From contig CM049408.1 of NCBI GenBank assembly GCA_026929865.2, positions 4,867,501-4,931,500 of the forward strand: a stretch of 64,000 nucleotides of DNA. The letters are read 5' to 3'. Shown here piece by piece: positions 35,680 to 48,330 of the stretch. The first letter of the stretch is position 1, and each line of letters starts with the position of its first letter. The position numbers and the translations under genes are program-made. The notes under the pieces are model-generated. The model was not told the DNA's origin. It saw only the letters and a program-made list of their open reading frames with translations, and searched no databases. The stretch comes from Hyperoplus lanceolatus. Lineage: Eukaryota; Chordata; Actinopteri; Uranoscopiformes; Ammodytidae.

Positions 35680-35878
35680 CACTGTAAAACAAATCTAACT
35701 TCAAATTGCTAGCCTAAAAAATTAATTTTTTTGGGTAAGTCAACTAAAAATACTTTGTTTAATTGTGACTTATATCGAAGTGTTTATTTCAACTATCTTC
35801 ATTAAGTTCCTAGTGTAAAGTTGAAGACAGTTGCTTTGACTTTTTACATTTTCCTATGGTTTTTTTGCTTTTACAGTG
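35680..35878. mobile_element. short MITE, CACTGTAAAA ends
   Basis: A 199-bp AT-rich block with exact 10-bp TIRs CACTGTAAAA and TTTTACAGTG and CA on both outer sides. The class is not settled; no coding frame. Confidence 0.65.
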
Positions 35879-35988
35879 CATGGGCACATAATTAAAAGTG
35901 CTGGGCTGGGTGCCCAAGTGGCTGAAGGCTATGAGTCACTCTCCAGGCCTGGAAGAACGAGGGATAAATCTCCTGGGGGAGGAGGACT

Positions 35989-35991
<3 letters not shown>

Positions 35992-36050
<59 letters not shown>
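35992..36050. repeat. (CT)n microsatellite
   Basis: A pure CT array of about 59 bp. Confidence 0.97.
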
Positions 36051-36057
<7 letters not shown>

Positions 36058-36674
36058 CCTGGGTTCATTCAGGGGGACCCTATTACCAGGCCCTCCAATT
36101 ACCCTGTCTCGGCCGCCAGCCTTAAATTTATTTGCACCGCTCGCCCACCACCATAAAATTATAACTTTGCGTAATAATTTTTTTTTCCGCTCGGTGCAAT
36201 CCAACTCAAGGTTAATAGCCGCCTAGCTGACTTTGAGGGAAGGCTGAAGGATGCCGACGTACCCACCTCCTCTCTCGCGCTCTCCCCTCATCCCCTTGTT
36301 AAAGCCTGTACAAAGTAGTGCAGTGCAAGGGAAGGGACAGGGAGTAGAAGTGCCTAGCAGGAGTTATTGTCCAGTGCAACTCCCATTAACAGCCCCCCAA
36401 GGTGCTGTAAGTGTCTCTCTTATGGGACAAACCTCCATTAATTGTCTGATCAAGAACCTTGAGACCCTCACTGTTTTACTGCATCCTAGGCCCTGAACTG
36501 GATTCAACCAGAGGGCCCCCTCGTAGAATACATTTCCATCTAATGAAAAGAGCCCCATATAAGAAGGAGGTTCCATTAACTTCTCCTGGATAAAAGTTTA
36601 GCTTGTTTGGTGAAGTTGTGTGCTGTAAAACTTAGGTGTTGATTGTGTTTTCCAGTGCGGCTGAGGCCTAACTC

Positions 36675-36730
36675 AACCTAACACTATAGATCAACCTAAC
36701 ACTATAGATCAACCTAACACTATAGATCAA
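36675..36730. repeat. three tandem 18-bp repeats
   Basis: CCTAACACTATAGATCAA repeated three times with no change. Confidence 0.9.
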
Positions 36731-37401
36731 GGTATTTCGGCTGTCCTGTGTTCTTATTATCAAAATGAGTACTCATTTTTTGATGAGCTTGATTCAAAAG
36801 AAATGGGAAACAAATACTGTCCACCCTTGTTAAATTTTGCCCACAGCTTAACTCAATGTAAACCTTGGATACAAGGAATTCATCAGAAATGCATGTACAA
36901 CTAAAGGGTTTTATATTTATATTTATTTTAAAACTGAATCTTTGAAGACTCATTTAAATTTTTTTTTCTTATTTGTTTTCTTTGTTGTCTTTGTCTCTAA
37001 AGCTAACCAAAGGTAGCTTGGTGAGGTAGTCTTTCTCCAATCTCTGTGGGGAGGAGTCAGAAAGTGGAAGCCAGCCCCTGATTGGCCCATGCATGTAGTC
37101 ATCAATCTAGCCTCCAGTCAGACCGGGCCCTCCCACTTTCTGTCCGTTAGTGTCCGTTAGAAGGCAGCCCCCTGAGTGGTTCTTGTAGTCGTTGACATCA
37201 ACATGGATCGCTTGTGAGATACGGCTGGTCTCACAAGCCTAGATTGACGACTACACGGACCAATCAAAAGCTGCCTTCCACTATGATAGATGAACTTTCG
37301 GTCTGAACGTGGGCTCTAATTGGACCCGCCAAACTTTTGACCGGGCTCTTCCCCTCAGAGATATGAGAAAGGCCAGAAAGTCTGCGTGAGAGAAGTTAAT
37401 G

Positions 37402-37680
37402 TTAAAGGCCCACTTCACCGGTTGGAATATGAAGGTGTATTGAACTCGGAGATCCTATTTAGTATAAATGTGCAAAAAAAATTAAAATCGGATAATCTTA
37501 GCCTGAGAAAAGGCAGAAAGAGTGTTTTATGGTCTCACTGTCTAACCCTACAGTTTCCTTACTGTGACATCACAGTAAGGGTCAGGAATAACAGGACAGC
37601 TGGGCCAAGGGAAGTCTGAGGGATGAAAAACCTCATTCATTATATTATAATAGTTATTTTATAATGATAGAACGCTGGTT
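37402..37680. mobile_element. interspersed repeat, copy 1 of 2
   Basis: TTAAAGGCCCACTTCACCGG to GATAGAACGCTGGTT matches 57688-57976 in reverse direction over about 280 bp. It holds the perfect palindrome CCTTACTGTGA-CA-TCACAGTAAGG at 37557-37580. The family is not recognised. Confidence 0.7.
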
Positions 37681-38786
37681 CTGTGCTTGCAAAGATCAGG
37701 CTGGTCTTGCCAGGCTAGCACAAAGGCGGCACACCTGGTCTGCCCAACGATGGTAGTTAATGAGCTATAGAAGCACAGTGCTAAACACCTTTGCAGGCAT
37801 GAGGGAGGCATCAAGGACTATTTCCCAAAAGGTTTACATTTTCTTTTAAACACAGGCATTCCAAAACGCTTGTGTGTGTGTGTAGCCTTTTATTTTATAC
37901 TGTGCATTTCTGTTCTTTGAGGGCTATTTGCATTCACCTCATCAGTAACTGGCCAAACAGCAATTTTTCTACAACAATTATGAACAAAAGGTTTTCAGAT
38001 ATACAAAAACCTCAAAAGCAAACATGTTTTGATGGAAGTCTCTTAGAATGAAAGAGCAATGGGGCTTAACATTTACCAAACATCTTTCTTATTTCATTGT
38101 TGTTTCTTCCACATTAACGCCAGAGGGAAGACAGCATTTGAGATTTTTCAGTAAATATTAATTTCTTTGAAAAACCAAATGGTCCATTAAGACTGCCGGT
38201 TACCTTCTTCTGTAACTGTGGGGAAGGTAATGTATTTCTATGTTGTTGCTAGCCCACTCATGACATTGTATGTACATAATTGATAAGTAACACGTGGGCG
38301 AAGATCAAAGCTAGACATGTTAAATTAGTGTATGCTTGTTGGCTACAGCCAAAGTGTTATCTGCTGGCAAAGGTTTGCTTACAAAAAAATAAGTCTTATT
38401 TTTTTGTTAAAGTACTCAATTAAAACCCTCTTACAGAAAAAAGCTCTCTGGGATAGTGCACCTCATCTCTAGTCCCTTTTAAGCAGAGCCAATTGTCAAA
38501 AATTATACTAATAAAAAAAGACGGAATCAGCTTTTATCTATTTCCTTTTTTTGTGATACATCTTTCCTCTGACTCCTCCAACATGTCTTGTGCAGAACTC
38601 AAGCACAAATCCGACGTGACTTCTTCTAAAAGTGTCTTAATCGTGGCTTTAAAGGCCAAATCAAGAAGAAAAGTCTTAAGTTGTATGAGGTTGACAAGGG
38701 GAAAAAAATAACCAAAGAGATGCCTGCCTTGAAATTAGGTTTACTCTCATAATAAAAAGAAGAGGAACCCTCTCTGTATCGCTTTG

Positions 38787-38905
<119 letters not shown>

Positions 38906-38959
38906 GGGAGTTGTGCATGCAGTACTACTCTAAAGCTCCAGCCAGCTTCCATCCTCAAC

Positions 38960-38962
<3 letters not shown>

Positions 38963-39004
<42 letters not shown>
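38963..39004. repeat. (CT)n forming the eipr1 exon 3 pyrimidine tract
   Basis: A CT array of about 42 bp that runs directly into tttcag of the exon 3 acceptor. Confidence 0.95.
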
Positions 39005-39006
<2 letters not shown>

Positions 39007-39008
39007 AG

Positions 39009-39141
39009 ATCCACATCATTGACTTTGATGATGAGAATAACATCATTAATAAGAATGTCCTCCTGCACCAAGCTGGGGAGATATGGCACATTGGCGCCAG
39101 TCCTGCAGACAAGGCTGTGCTCACCACCTGCTATAACAAAA
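39009..39141 (+). CDS. eipr1: eipr1 exon 3
   Basis: This exon of 133 nt has phase 0 in and 1 out. It encodes [20 protein letters not shown] then [20 protein letters not shown] and CYNK, collinear with human EIPR1. The acceptor (tctttcag) follows directly on a (CT)n run (38963-39004), with a 116-bp (GT)n array 60 bp further upstream. The donor is AAAA/gtgagt. Confidence 0.96.
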
Positions 39142-39883
39142 GTGAGTCCCACTGTGTCCCTTCTGTCTCGGGCTCCTTTCAAAGCATCATGCCTCTCTTT
39201 TTGTCTTTTCTGCCTACACGTGAATATGATAATATTAATATATGTAATATTCTTATTCTTTCCTCTTTCTGTTAATCTCTTCCATCTAATGACCTCATGC
39301 TGTTTGGTCAAGTTAACCAGGGTTTCCATGGATATTTGACTGTTTGAAATCTGAGAAAAAAACAAGGTTTTTGGCATTGAAAGCTTTTCAAAATAAACAT
39401 AAGAGACAAGGGATGTATTTATATTTTTGTGCAAGAATAGACATTGCTGTGGTCATATGGACTTGGCATCAATGATGCTTGTACGAATGCCTAGTGTGAT
39501 GGCGCCTTAAAACATATCTTTGGCATTTTTTACACAGTATTTTTCTTGTTACACCACACCTGAAATGTACAAACGATCTTAAGACTTGTTGTTATAGGGT
39601 CAGTATTAGAATGATAGGTTAAGGTTAGGGGGCCTGAAGGATGCATTATGGTATTGAGAGGGTTTTTTCCTCAAGTATAGAATGTGTGAGTGTGTCCCGG
39701 GTCGCGTCACACCGGGGCAGACAGCCATGTCAGATGGTGGTATGTGGGGAGAGAGAGTGTACACTGTAGGCCCTCATCCCCTCTCTGTCAGCTCAGCTCT
39801 ACATGCTTCAGTTCACAGGATGACAGCCACTCTGGACCTGGGCTGGAGCTCAGACAGCCACACCATGCACTGCTGCACACATC

Positions 39884-39934
39884 ACACACACACACACACA
39901 CAAATATATACATACACACCACACACGCACACAC

Positions 39935-39978
<44 letters not shown>
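39884..39978. repeat. imperfect (CA)n microsatellite
   Basis: CA units broken by an ATATATA step and CGCACA. Confidence 0.93.
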
Positions 39979-39980
<2 letters not shown>

Positions 39981-40240
39981 AGCGTAATGAACAACACATG
40001 TGCGCTCATATAGTATTTCCATACTCCAACCCAGTGTGTGAGTGAGAAAAGGCTTTTGTTGGAGATGATTGCTTGCCCACTTAATCCGAGTGCCAGGTTG
40101 TCTAAAACCACTCAAGAGCCTGTGGACTCGCACCGCGTTGTTTTTAATTTGACAAATAGGCCCAACGCCAGTGTGTCATAGACCCAGCGCCTGCCCACAC
40201 ACTGTCAATATCTTCACCAAAAAAGAAATGAGGCTCTTTT

Positions 40241-40242
<2 letters not shown>

Positions 40243-40288
<46 letters not shown>

Positions 40289-40297
40289 CTCTCTCTC
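40243..40297. repeat. (CT)n microsatellite
   Basis: A CT array with two CTTT breaks. Confidence 0.95.
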
Positions 40298-40519
40298 TGT
40301 GTGTTTGGTTGTGCCCTCCAGCCTCTCCAACTTTTAGTCCAATTACTGAATCAATCCTACGTTTACTCCACTGGTTCCAATTAGCAGCCCTGGCTCTGGT
40401 GTACATGTGCCAAAATAACTCATTTGCGATTTGGAGTTGAAAGAGAAAGTGTACCCACGTCACCACATTAGTGTCTGTCTAACGGAGCCAAAGACACCAG
40501 CACCGTACTGTACACTAAC

Positions 40520-40610
<91 letters not shown>

Positions 40611-40645
40611 GCGCGTGTGTGTGTGCGCGTGTGTGTGTGCGTGTT
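40520..40645. repeat. (GT)n/(GC) microsatellite before eipr1 exon 4
   Basis: A GT array changing to GT/GCGC units, ending 14 nt before the exon 4 start. Confidence 0.97.
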
Positions 40646-40659
40646 GTCCCTCTCTTTAG

Positions 40660-40819
40660 CCAGTGACAGCAGGGTGGTGTCCTGTGCGGCAGTATGGCGG
40701 ATGCCCTCCTCTGATTGGGAGACAGGGAGTCATGAGTCACCTGACGACTCCGCCCACAACCCCCAAACCCTGGAGCTGCTCTGTCACCTAGACAACAGCG
40801 CCCACAGCAACGCCGCCTG
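40660..40819 (+). CDS. eipr1: eipr1 exon 4
   Basis: This exon of 160 nt has phase 1 in and 2 out. With the last base of exon 3 it encodes [20 protein letters not shown] and [20 protein letters not shown] then [13 protein letters not shown]. This is a WD40 blade matching human [16 protein letters not shown] onward. The acceptor tctctttag lies 14 nt after a long (GT)n/(GC) tract. The donor is TG/gtaagt. Confidence 0.95.
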
Positions 40820-40962
40820 GTAAGTGTTGTCGGGGGAACGGTTGCTTTCATCAACAGTACAAGTGATGCAAGAAGCGCAGTAACTACTCTGATCCATAAC
40901 CGTGTGCAATTATGTGTTTGTCTCCTGTACTATTGTTGGTACAGGGAGTTATGTCAAATGGA

Positions 40963-41234
40963 CTAAATGGTAAATGGACTCCACTTACATAGCGCTTTTC
41001 CCTGTTTTTTCACAGACTCAAAGCGCTTTACATTGTTTTGTACACATTCACCCAATCACACACACATTCATACACCGATAGCAGCAGCTACCACGCAGGG
41101 TGCAAGCTAACTATCGGGAGCAATTTGTGGTTCAATGTCTTGCCCAAGGACACTTCGACATGTGACGGGGAGGCGGGGGATCGAACCAACAACCCTGCAC
41201 TCCAGTGGCCGATCTTCGCCACAGCCGCCCCTAA
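40963..41234 (-). mobile_element. tRNA-derived SINE
   Basis: On the minus strand: GGGGCGGCTGTGGCGAAGAT at the head, B-box-like GGTTCGATCCC, then TGTCCTTGGGCAAGACATTG, and at the tail AAAGCGCTATGTAAGTGGAG. This matches the common teleost SINE whose tail ends in CCATTTACCATT. It is related to the copy at 56276, which shares the GGGCAAG and GCGCTAT strings. Confidence 0.8.
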
Positions 41235-41355
41235 CTCATAACTGTTTTTTTACACAGTTAAGTGTAAAAATGGGACGCAACAGGTGTCAGAATGGGCGGG
41301 GTTTGGTACTTTCTTTTGTGGTGTCTGTTCTTTGGCTGAAAGAGCGCCAGAACAC

Positions 41356-41682
41356 TACCAGACCATCGTAGATCATTACATTTGTACAGAGGGTCTGGAA
41401 TCGCTCAATTGACAAACGTTCACTCACTTGAAGATGGGTGTCTGTTGAAGTTTAAAACTATTGGATCTGCCCAGTGCCACTATGGATTTGCCAACCAAAT
41501 CGCATAACGTTTGGTCGTGACGTATGTCATGCGCCGGCTTCTGAGCAGCTCCTCCTGTTTGCTAATTGGACCGGCAGAAATCTGGCTGGAGAGAACCCAC
41601 TAATATACTTGCACACCCAGACTGACTATTGCAGGGAAATGAAGATTGAGTGGAAGTATGTAGGCGGACGGTGCCAGGCTAA
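41356..41682 (+). mobile_element. hAT-type MITE copy B
   Basis: The 327-bp copy is flanked by the perfect 8-bp duplication CAGAACAC (41348-41355 and 41683-41690). The left end has lost about 10 bases after TA; the right end GGTGCCAGGCTA is whole. It shows what copy A looked like before its inner insertion. Confidence 0.87.
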
Positions 41683-42441
41683 CAGAACACTATAGAACAG
41701 GCTTTTTATTTTCCACGTTGGCCACTGTCCATATAATAGAATCTTCCCACCGTCAGTCTTTTTAGTTTGAAATTCCCTCCCTTTATTTCTGCAGTCAGAT
41801 GTTCCTCTATGACTGGAAATGGAGGGGACGTAGATACAAAGTGTGTTCAAAAGACAGATTACCAAAAAAAAAAGAGTCTAACTGGTACTTTCACATGGTT
41901 TGAAGGTTGCTGAGTGTAATGCTCCAGCCAATGTTGTTTTTTAATACAGTATGTTGCATCTTATCTCATTCAGCAGTCCTGTAAGTCCAGTAAAAAAGCT
42001 CTCCTTTCCTCCCTTCCTCACTATATCTCCCTTCATTATGAATGTTCTTTTTGGCTCAGACTATTTACTGGCCCACATCTTAGATTGTAGTCTGGGTCCC
42101 CAATCTTTTTGTCTTACAGTTGGAGCTCCTTTGCACAATGGCTGCACATAACTGACCGGCAATGAGAATGAAAATCAATGGTCCTTCCCCTTTTTTTTTG
42201 GTCCAGTGTTCATCGGCTGGCGCGTGATTGCTATCATTTTTTAGAGGCGCCAATCATTTGATGCATAGTGTAGCAGGTGTCTGCCAGGGAGAGATTAAGA
42301 TGGAGAGGCAGAGAGGAAGACAGAGAGAAGCTTAAAGACAAGAACCCAAAAAGTGGAGAAGAGAGATTGCATTTGTACCACTGTGGGTTTGTTTTGTGCT
42401 TGTGTGTGTGTGTGTGTGGAAAGAGGGCTTTTTGTTACACA

Positions 42442-42583
<142 letters not shown>

Positions 42584-42679
42584 AGAGGGCAGGTCAAGCA
42601 AGGCTGCTGGGTAAAGATTGATGGCTACGGGCTCCACCATCTTAACACCCTTCGAGCTGTAACCCTTACAAGGGCACCA

Positions 42680-42736
<57 letters not shown>
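42680..42736. repeat. (GT)n microsatellite
   Basis: A pure GT array. A CA/AAACA cluster (42834-42900) and a GT cluster (42909-42955) follow. Confidence 0.97.
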
Positions 42737-42739
<3 letters not shown>

Positions 42740-43080
42740 TTGGTGCTGTGAAGCCTGTAGCCTATGCTGTGCGCTTTTGGCTCCCCTGGATGGATGTCTT
42801 TGGTCTGCTGCCCACCTTCTCCATCTCTCTACAACACACACACAGACACACAAACACAAACACACACACAAACACAAACACCCACACATACACACACACA
42901 ACTGCAGGCTGTGTGTGTGTGTTTGTGTGTGTGTGTGTGAATGTTTGTGTGTGTAAGCAGACAAAGGGTAAAGAGATTGAAGTTTGTATTATTATGAGGC
43001 TTTCGTCTGTTTAAGTGTGTGTTTGTGTGTGTGTGTGTTCACCTGCCCGCGTGTGTTTGCGTCCACTGTAGCGTGTCTGC

Positions 43081-43085
<5 letters not shown>

Positions 43086-43127
<42 letters not shown>
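43086..43127. repeat. (GT)n microsatellite
   Basis: A pure GT array of about 42 bp. Confidence 0.96.
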
Positions 43128-43129
<2 letters not shown>

Positions 43130-43573
43130 GCCCGAGTCCTTCATGTGTGTGTTATCTGGTAGCTGGTGTCCCTCCACTCCCACTAACAATAACACTTTTC
43201 TCCTTGCTCCCAATCCCCTCATTGTTTGGGTGGGCAAACATTTGAGCCTCTGCCCTGCTGTGGAGCGTGCTCTGAATGGAAATATATTGTCCAAATAAAA
43301 ATACACCCAATTCACCCCTACCCCAAAAAAAGAATAAACCAAAAATAAAATGGACAAAGCTGGGAAAAATCCTTCTCGTGCTTATGTGTGCACCATGCAT
43401 GGCTCTGCTATTTTATTCCCTTTTTCCTTTATTTGTGTTCTCTGAGTCTGTCTGGTTTGGATTGGGTTGAGTGAATCGATTCCCATGGAGCCATTTGAGC
43501 CAATCAGGGCCCTCCGCAGGGATGGGAAAGGCAACAAGGTTCATTCTAAAGTGTGTTGTGACAGGAGGGGGTT

Positions 43574-43577
<4 letters not shown>

Positions 43578-43611
<34 letters not shown>
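43578..43611. repeat. (GT)n microsatellite
   Basis: A short GT array. Confidence 0.93.
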
Positions 43612-43678
43612 TGTTTGATTGTGTGTATTTGGGCACACACACACACATGCATGATTGCAATTGTGCAGTCATTTTGAG

Positions 43679-43770
43679 TGCCCCCCGTATTTTTTTTTTT
43701 ACCTTTTTAAAGTAAAATGCATTAATCTGGTGCACTTTGAGAGGAAATTTTAGAGGCTATATCAACTCCT
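43679..43770. mobile_element. fragment related to the interior of the 51400 hAT element
   Basis: TGCCCCCCGTATTTT, ACCTTTTTAAAGT and AATCTGGTGCACTTTGAGAG are shared with 51600-51690. Ends are not visible; it is a relic. Confidence 0.55.
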
Positions 43771-44112
43771 GAGATGCAGAAGGAACATTATTTTTCACAA
43801 ATGTTTCTTAAACAGGCAGCACTCCTTACTCTGCAACTGTAAAAACAGTACAGTAGATTGGTCTGCAGATCCATGTTCTATGATGGAGGGGCCCATTTCA
43901 ACAGATAAAGGGTGGATAGCTACTTTTTATGAACAATTTAGAATTCACACATAGAAAGCTTATTTGTGTATGTGTGAGGGGGGCCTTCAAGGCCCCTCAT
44001 GGAGCCCCTTAGACAGAGCTACTAATGCTTTTGTTTTTAACTTGCCTTTGTATTTCTCCCCTACTAGTTGAGGGGCCCATGATGATTTCTATCTTGTTAC
44101 ATTCTGATGAGT

Positions 44113-45086
44113 CAGGGCTGTACAGTGCGACAGTTTTGATCGCATTTGCTACTGAAATTGATCACATGCGATGATGAATACAAATCCATTCGCACTCGTG
44201 CGACAGGCTGCTAATGAGGAGAGGCTGTCTTGAAACACAGAGGAGAGATGCACAACACTGCTTAGAGTGCTCTACATTAACACTCCAAATGCAGGTAAAT
44301 AAGTCTTAGGCAAGTAAGTTATTGAGTCCACCCTCCACTTTGGCTGGTGAAAGATGTGTGTCCTCGGGATCTGTGCTCGTGCAACGATTCTAGGTATAAA
44401 AACTTCACCAACGGTAATAACCGGAAGGAGACGGCACAATACCGCAGTTAAGTTAGCGCGTGTGCAAACATTTCCTGTGCGCCTTCACATTAAAAGCCTG
44501 TTATTAGCCAAACGTGAGTTGACTTTTATTTTGAAGCCAGTAAGAACAGGAAGTTAGTGCTTTTTTCTAGCTTGAAAGGCAACTCCTTCAGGAGCAGCGA
44601 GCAGTCAACAGTAGCCTAGTCTATTTAAATAAAGTTTTAAATAAGCCATTGAAAAGGTACTCCCAACACATTCACAACAACCTATTTAATTTATCCTAAA
44701 TTGTACCAATATGCATACTTTATTTAATAGGCTATGTTTAATGTTTTAAAGTTTGGTTTTAATTAACAGAAGGACATTATAATAATAATAATTCTGAATC
44801 AGCAAAAAATTGCAATTGGCAGGTTAGATTATTTTGTCTACATTGCAATCAGTGCACCCCTATTCATTCTTCCATAATTATTACTGCACACACTAGGATA
44901 TAATATTAATTGAGAATCTCAAATGAGACCAAGATAACATGCTCAAAGGTAATTAGAGCGAAATGGTTAAGGTTATGCAAGTTTTCGATCATACTTTGTG
45001 TGCTACCAAATTTATTTTTGTGCTACTGAATTTTTTTGCTTGCTAGCACCAGTGCTACCACCTAAAAAAATAAGTGTACAGCCCTG
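44113..45086. mobile_element. hAT-like element, CAGGGCTGTACA ends
   Basis: A 12-bp TIR CAGGGCTGTACA at left and TGTACAGCCCTG at right bound 974 bp with no transposase frame. CAGGG-type ends and their size suit a non-autonomous hAT, but a clean 8-bp duplication is not visible. Confidence 0.6.
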
Positions 45087-45849
45087 TGAGTATACTTATA
45101 TTTAGGCTATTCCTTTTTTGACCCTGTTATTGACCCTGTTATTGACATCAGTGACAGAGCTCTTTGACTATGCAACATGAAAAGTTACTATCAGTATCTC
45201 TGGCTAAGGGCCCCCCTGAGCCCTTGGGCCCCTGGGCCTGTGCCTGGTATGCCTGTGCAGTAATCCACCCCTGGATAGGTTGCACAATTAAGACAAAACA
45301 ACAATGGGCCTGTTCATAACTAATTTATATATTTTTTGTAATGTAATGATCATCATGAAGTTTTTTAAAAAACCTCAATGTTGGGGGGCCCCCGGATCAT
45401 ATATTTTTCCTTTTTCATAAAAAAAAAAGTGTGTGTGTTTGTGTTTGCGTGTGTCTGTGTTCTAACATCAGAAAAGAGCAGAACAGGTAAATAAAATAGG
45501 CTACATAATTTAATTTAATTTAATTTAATTATATATACATTTTTATATAAAAGTAATTAATACATTGAAAATAATATATGAAAGGGTCAAAATAAAAGAC
45601 AAAATATAAAAAGCAGCTGTCTGTTGGAAGTTCCAGGAATTTTCCAGCCTTTTAGGCAAATGCTAAGGGAGCAAACCCTGACAGAAAAGCAGTGTGCCAG
45701 TGTGCCTTTACATATCAACAACCCGGCAGCCTCCTGCAGTCAGGATGGGGACTGGTTGTCTTGGGACCACCCATGCCACTAGGTTTACCTCTTCCTGGTG
45801 AAGATAGTGCTACTGGGGAAGGCCATTTTACACTTTAAAATTCCATGCG

Positions 45850-48330
45850 CAGGTATCCACTTTTAGCCATTAAGTTACTGCCAAGACTCACTGAAATACC
45901 TGTTGCCATTAGTGAAAGGCTTATGACCCTTCGTATCCCCCTTGTTAAAATCGTTTTGCCAGACTTGTTAGTGCTTATGCACCAACCCAATGCGAATGCA
46001 GACAAGGATAAGTTCTACCAGTCCCTTGACGAAGTTCTTGGTCGGATCCCTAAGACTGAAAAGATTATTTTGCTTGGGGACTTTAATGCTCAAGTGGGAC
46101 AGAACGACAGGGTATGGGATGGAGTACTTGGCAAACATGGTATTGGTCAGATTAATGCATGAGACTACTCACTCTGTGCTCTGAGCACAACTTAACAATA
46201 ACCAATACACTTTTCCAACAGAGGAACAAATACAAAACCTCTTGGATGCACCCCCGCTCAAAACACTGGCACCTGATCGACTTTGTCATTGTTAGACGAT
46301 GTGACATCAGTGATGTAATCATCACCCGTGCCAAAGAGGGGTGCAGACTGCTGGACAGATCATCGTATGATTGTGGCTAAGATACGCATGACAGTTCGCC
46401 ATCCCATGCGGCGAAAAGGAAGTAACAGGAGGCAGCTGAATTGCACCCGCCTTCAGAACGAACATGTCAGAAATGATTTCCGTAGCTCGGTTGCTGGGAA
46501 GCAGAAGGACATGGAGTTGTCAGTAAAGTCAGAAACTTTGGAGCAGAAGTGGACCTCCATTAGCTCTGCTCTCTATGACGCAGCAGCTCAAACAGTCGGC
46601 TTTAAGAGGAAAAATCACCAAGATTGGTTTGATGAAAACTCTGACACCATCCATGACATGCTTCAGAATATTCATAGATTGCATCGTAAAGCCCTCAGAA
46701 ATCCATCCTGCAGTATTGCAAGGGAACAATGGAAAAAAGCAAGGCAGGAAGTTCAGAGGACCACTCGGATCGCAAAGAACGAGTGGTGGGTGAAAAAGGC
46801 TGAAGAAATTCAGTATTATGCCAATATAAATGACATCCATAATGTTTACAATGCTTTAAAAACTATATATGGCCCAACAAATTGCTCCATTACTCCTTTG
46901 AAGTCAGCAGACTGTGTGACACTTTTGAAAGATCAAAATTACATTCTGTTAAGGTGGGCCGATCATTTTGATTGTCTCCTTGATCAGGAGGCTGATGTGG
47001 ACCTCACTGTTTTTAGAAGAATAGCCTGATCACCCCCTAATTGACACTCTTAATCAGCCACCAAGCTTTTCGGAGGTTCAGTCAGCTATCTGTTCCCTCA
47101 GGAATAACAAGTCTCTTGGAAATGACAAGATCCCAGCTGAGCTCCTTAAGCAGGGAGGATTCCAATGTACGAAAACTCTTTATCAGTATATCACTGAAGT
47201 CTGGACTGGAGAGAAAATTCCTCAACAATGGAAAGATGCCAACATTGTCACAATTTATAAGAACAAGGGTGATAAGGCTATCTGTGGCAATAGTAGGGGT
47301 ATTTCATTACTGGCTGTTGCTGGTAAGGTCCTGGCTAAGGTGATGTTGAACAGATTGGTCAGTAACATCACAGAGTCAATGCTGCCTGAATCACAATGTG
47401 GCTTCAGAAAAAGCAGGAGTACGGTCGACATGATCTTTACAGCACGGCAACTTCAGGAGAAGTGCCGGGAACAACATCAGGATGTTTTTGTAGCTTTTGT
47501 CGACCTCTCCAAAGCATTTGACTCTGTTCGGAGAGAACTGTTGTGGGACATCCTCCTAAAGTTTGGCTGTCCCAAAAAATGTGTTAACATCCTCTGTCAG
47601 TTCCATGATGATATGACTGCTAAACTGACCATGGGAGGAAAAGAATCCGCTCCTTTCCCTGTTCGTACAGGCGTCAAGCAGGGCTGTGTGCTGGCACCTG
47701 TGCTCTTTAACATATTCCTTCTCTGTGTTACTCAGCTTCTCCATAAGGAGATTGAGAATAGCAGTGGTGTGCATGTAGACTTCAGACTGGATGGAAACCT
47801 CTTTAATATCAGGAGATTCCAAGCTACCACCAAACTTGATGAATGCTTGATGAAAGGGTCCTTGAACTACAATATGCAGATGATTGCGCATTTGTTGCTA
47901 ACTCTGCAGAAGAGCTCCAGTCTGTCCTTAATGCTGCAGCCAGAGCATACATAAGGATGGTTTTAACCATCAACACCACCAAAACAGAAGTTATTTGTCT
48001 ATGGAGTGCCAGCCCCCTTTCCACTATGCCTGTATTTACAGTTGCTGATGAACAGCTATCAGTAGTTTCGTCATTTAAATACCTGGGGAGTAGATAGATG
48101 TGGAACAAAGGGGATGGGTAGTATGGACATTGTCACTACCTGGAGCTTACTAGTACGGAGCCTGGGTCTGTTGAAGGTGGCTATGCTGATTTTAGGCTGT
48201 GTTAGCCATATGATAGGATCTGTAGAATCGGCATGGACACTACCTGGAGCTTGCTTGTACAGAGCCTGGGTCTGTTGAGGCTGTGGTAGCCATGTGATAG
48301 GATAGGGAAAGTAAAGTAAGTAAGTGAAGA
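45850..48330 (+). mobile_element. LINE relic with endonuclease and reverse transcriptase
   Basis: Over 2.2 kb on the plus strand the parts of an APE-type non-LTR retrotransposon occur in the right order but in several frames. The endonuclease shows LLGDFNAQVGQND, WMHPRSKHWHLIDFVIV and WTDHRMIVAK. The reverse transcriptase shows YQYITEVWTGEKIPQQWKDA, GFRKSRSTVDMIFTARQL, AFVDLSKAFDSVRREL, TGVKQGCVLAPVLFN and LQYADDCAFVANS. Frame changes and stops (for example at 46162, 47029, 47954) make it dead. The clade is unsettled (RTE-like or I/Nimb-like). The 3' part holds a doubled segment (ACTACCTGGAGCTT at 48136 and 48240). Outer limits are approximate. Confidence 0.88.

Noticed and set aside
44354-44557. 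Open frame of 67 codons
   Set aside because: Lies inside the hAT-like relic at 44113-45086 and has no known motif.
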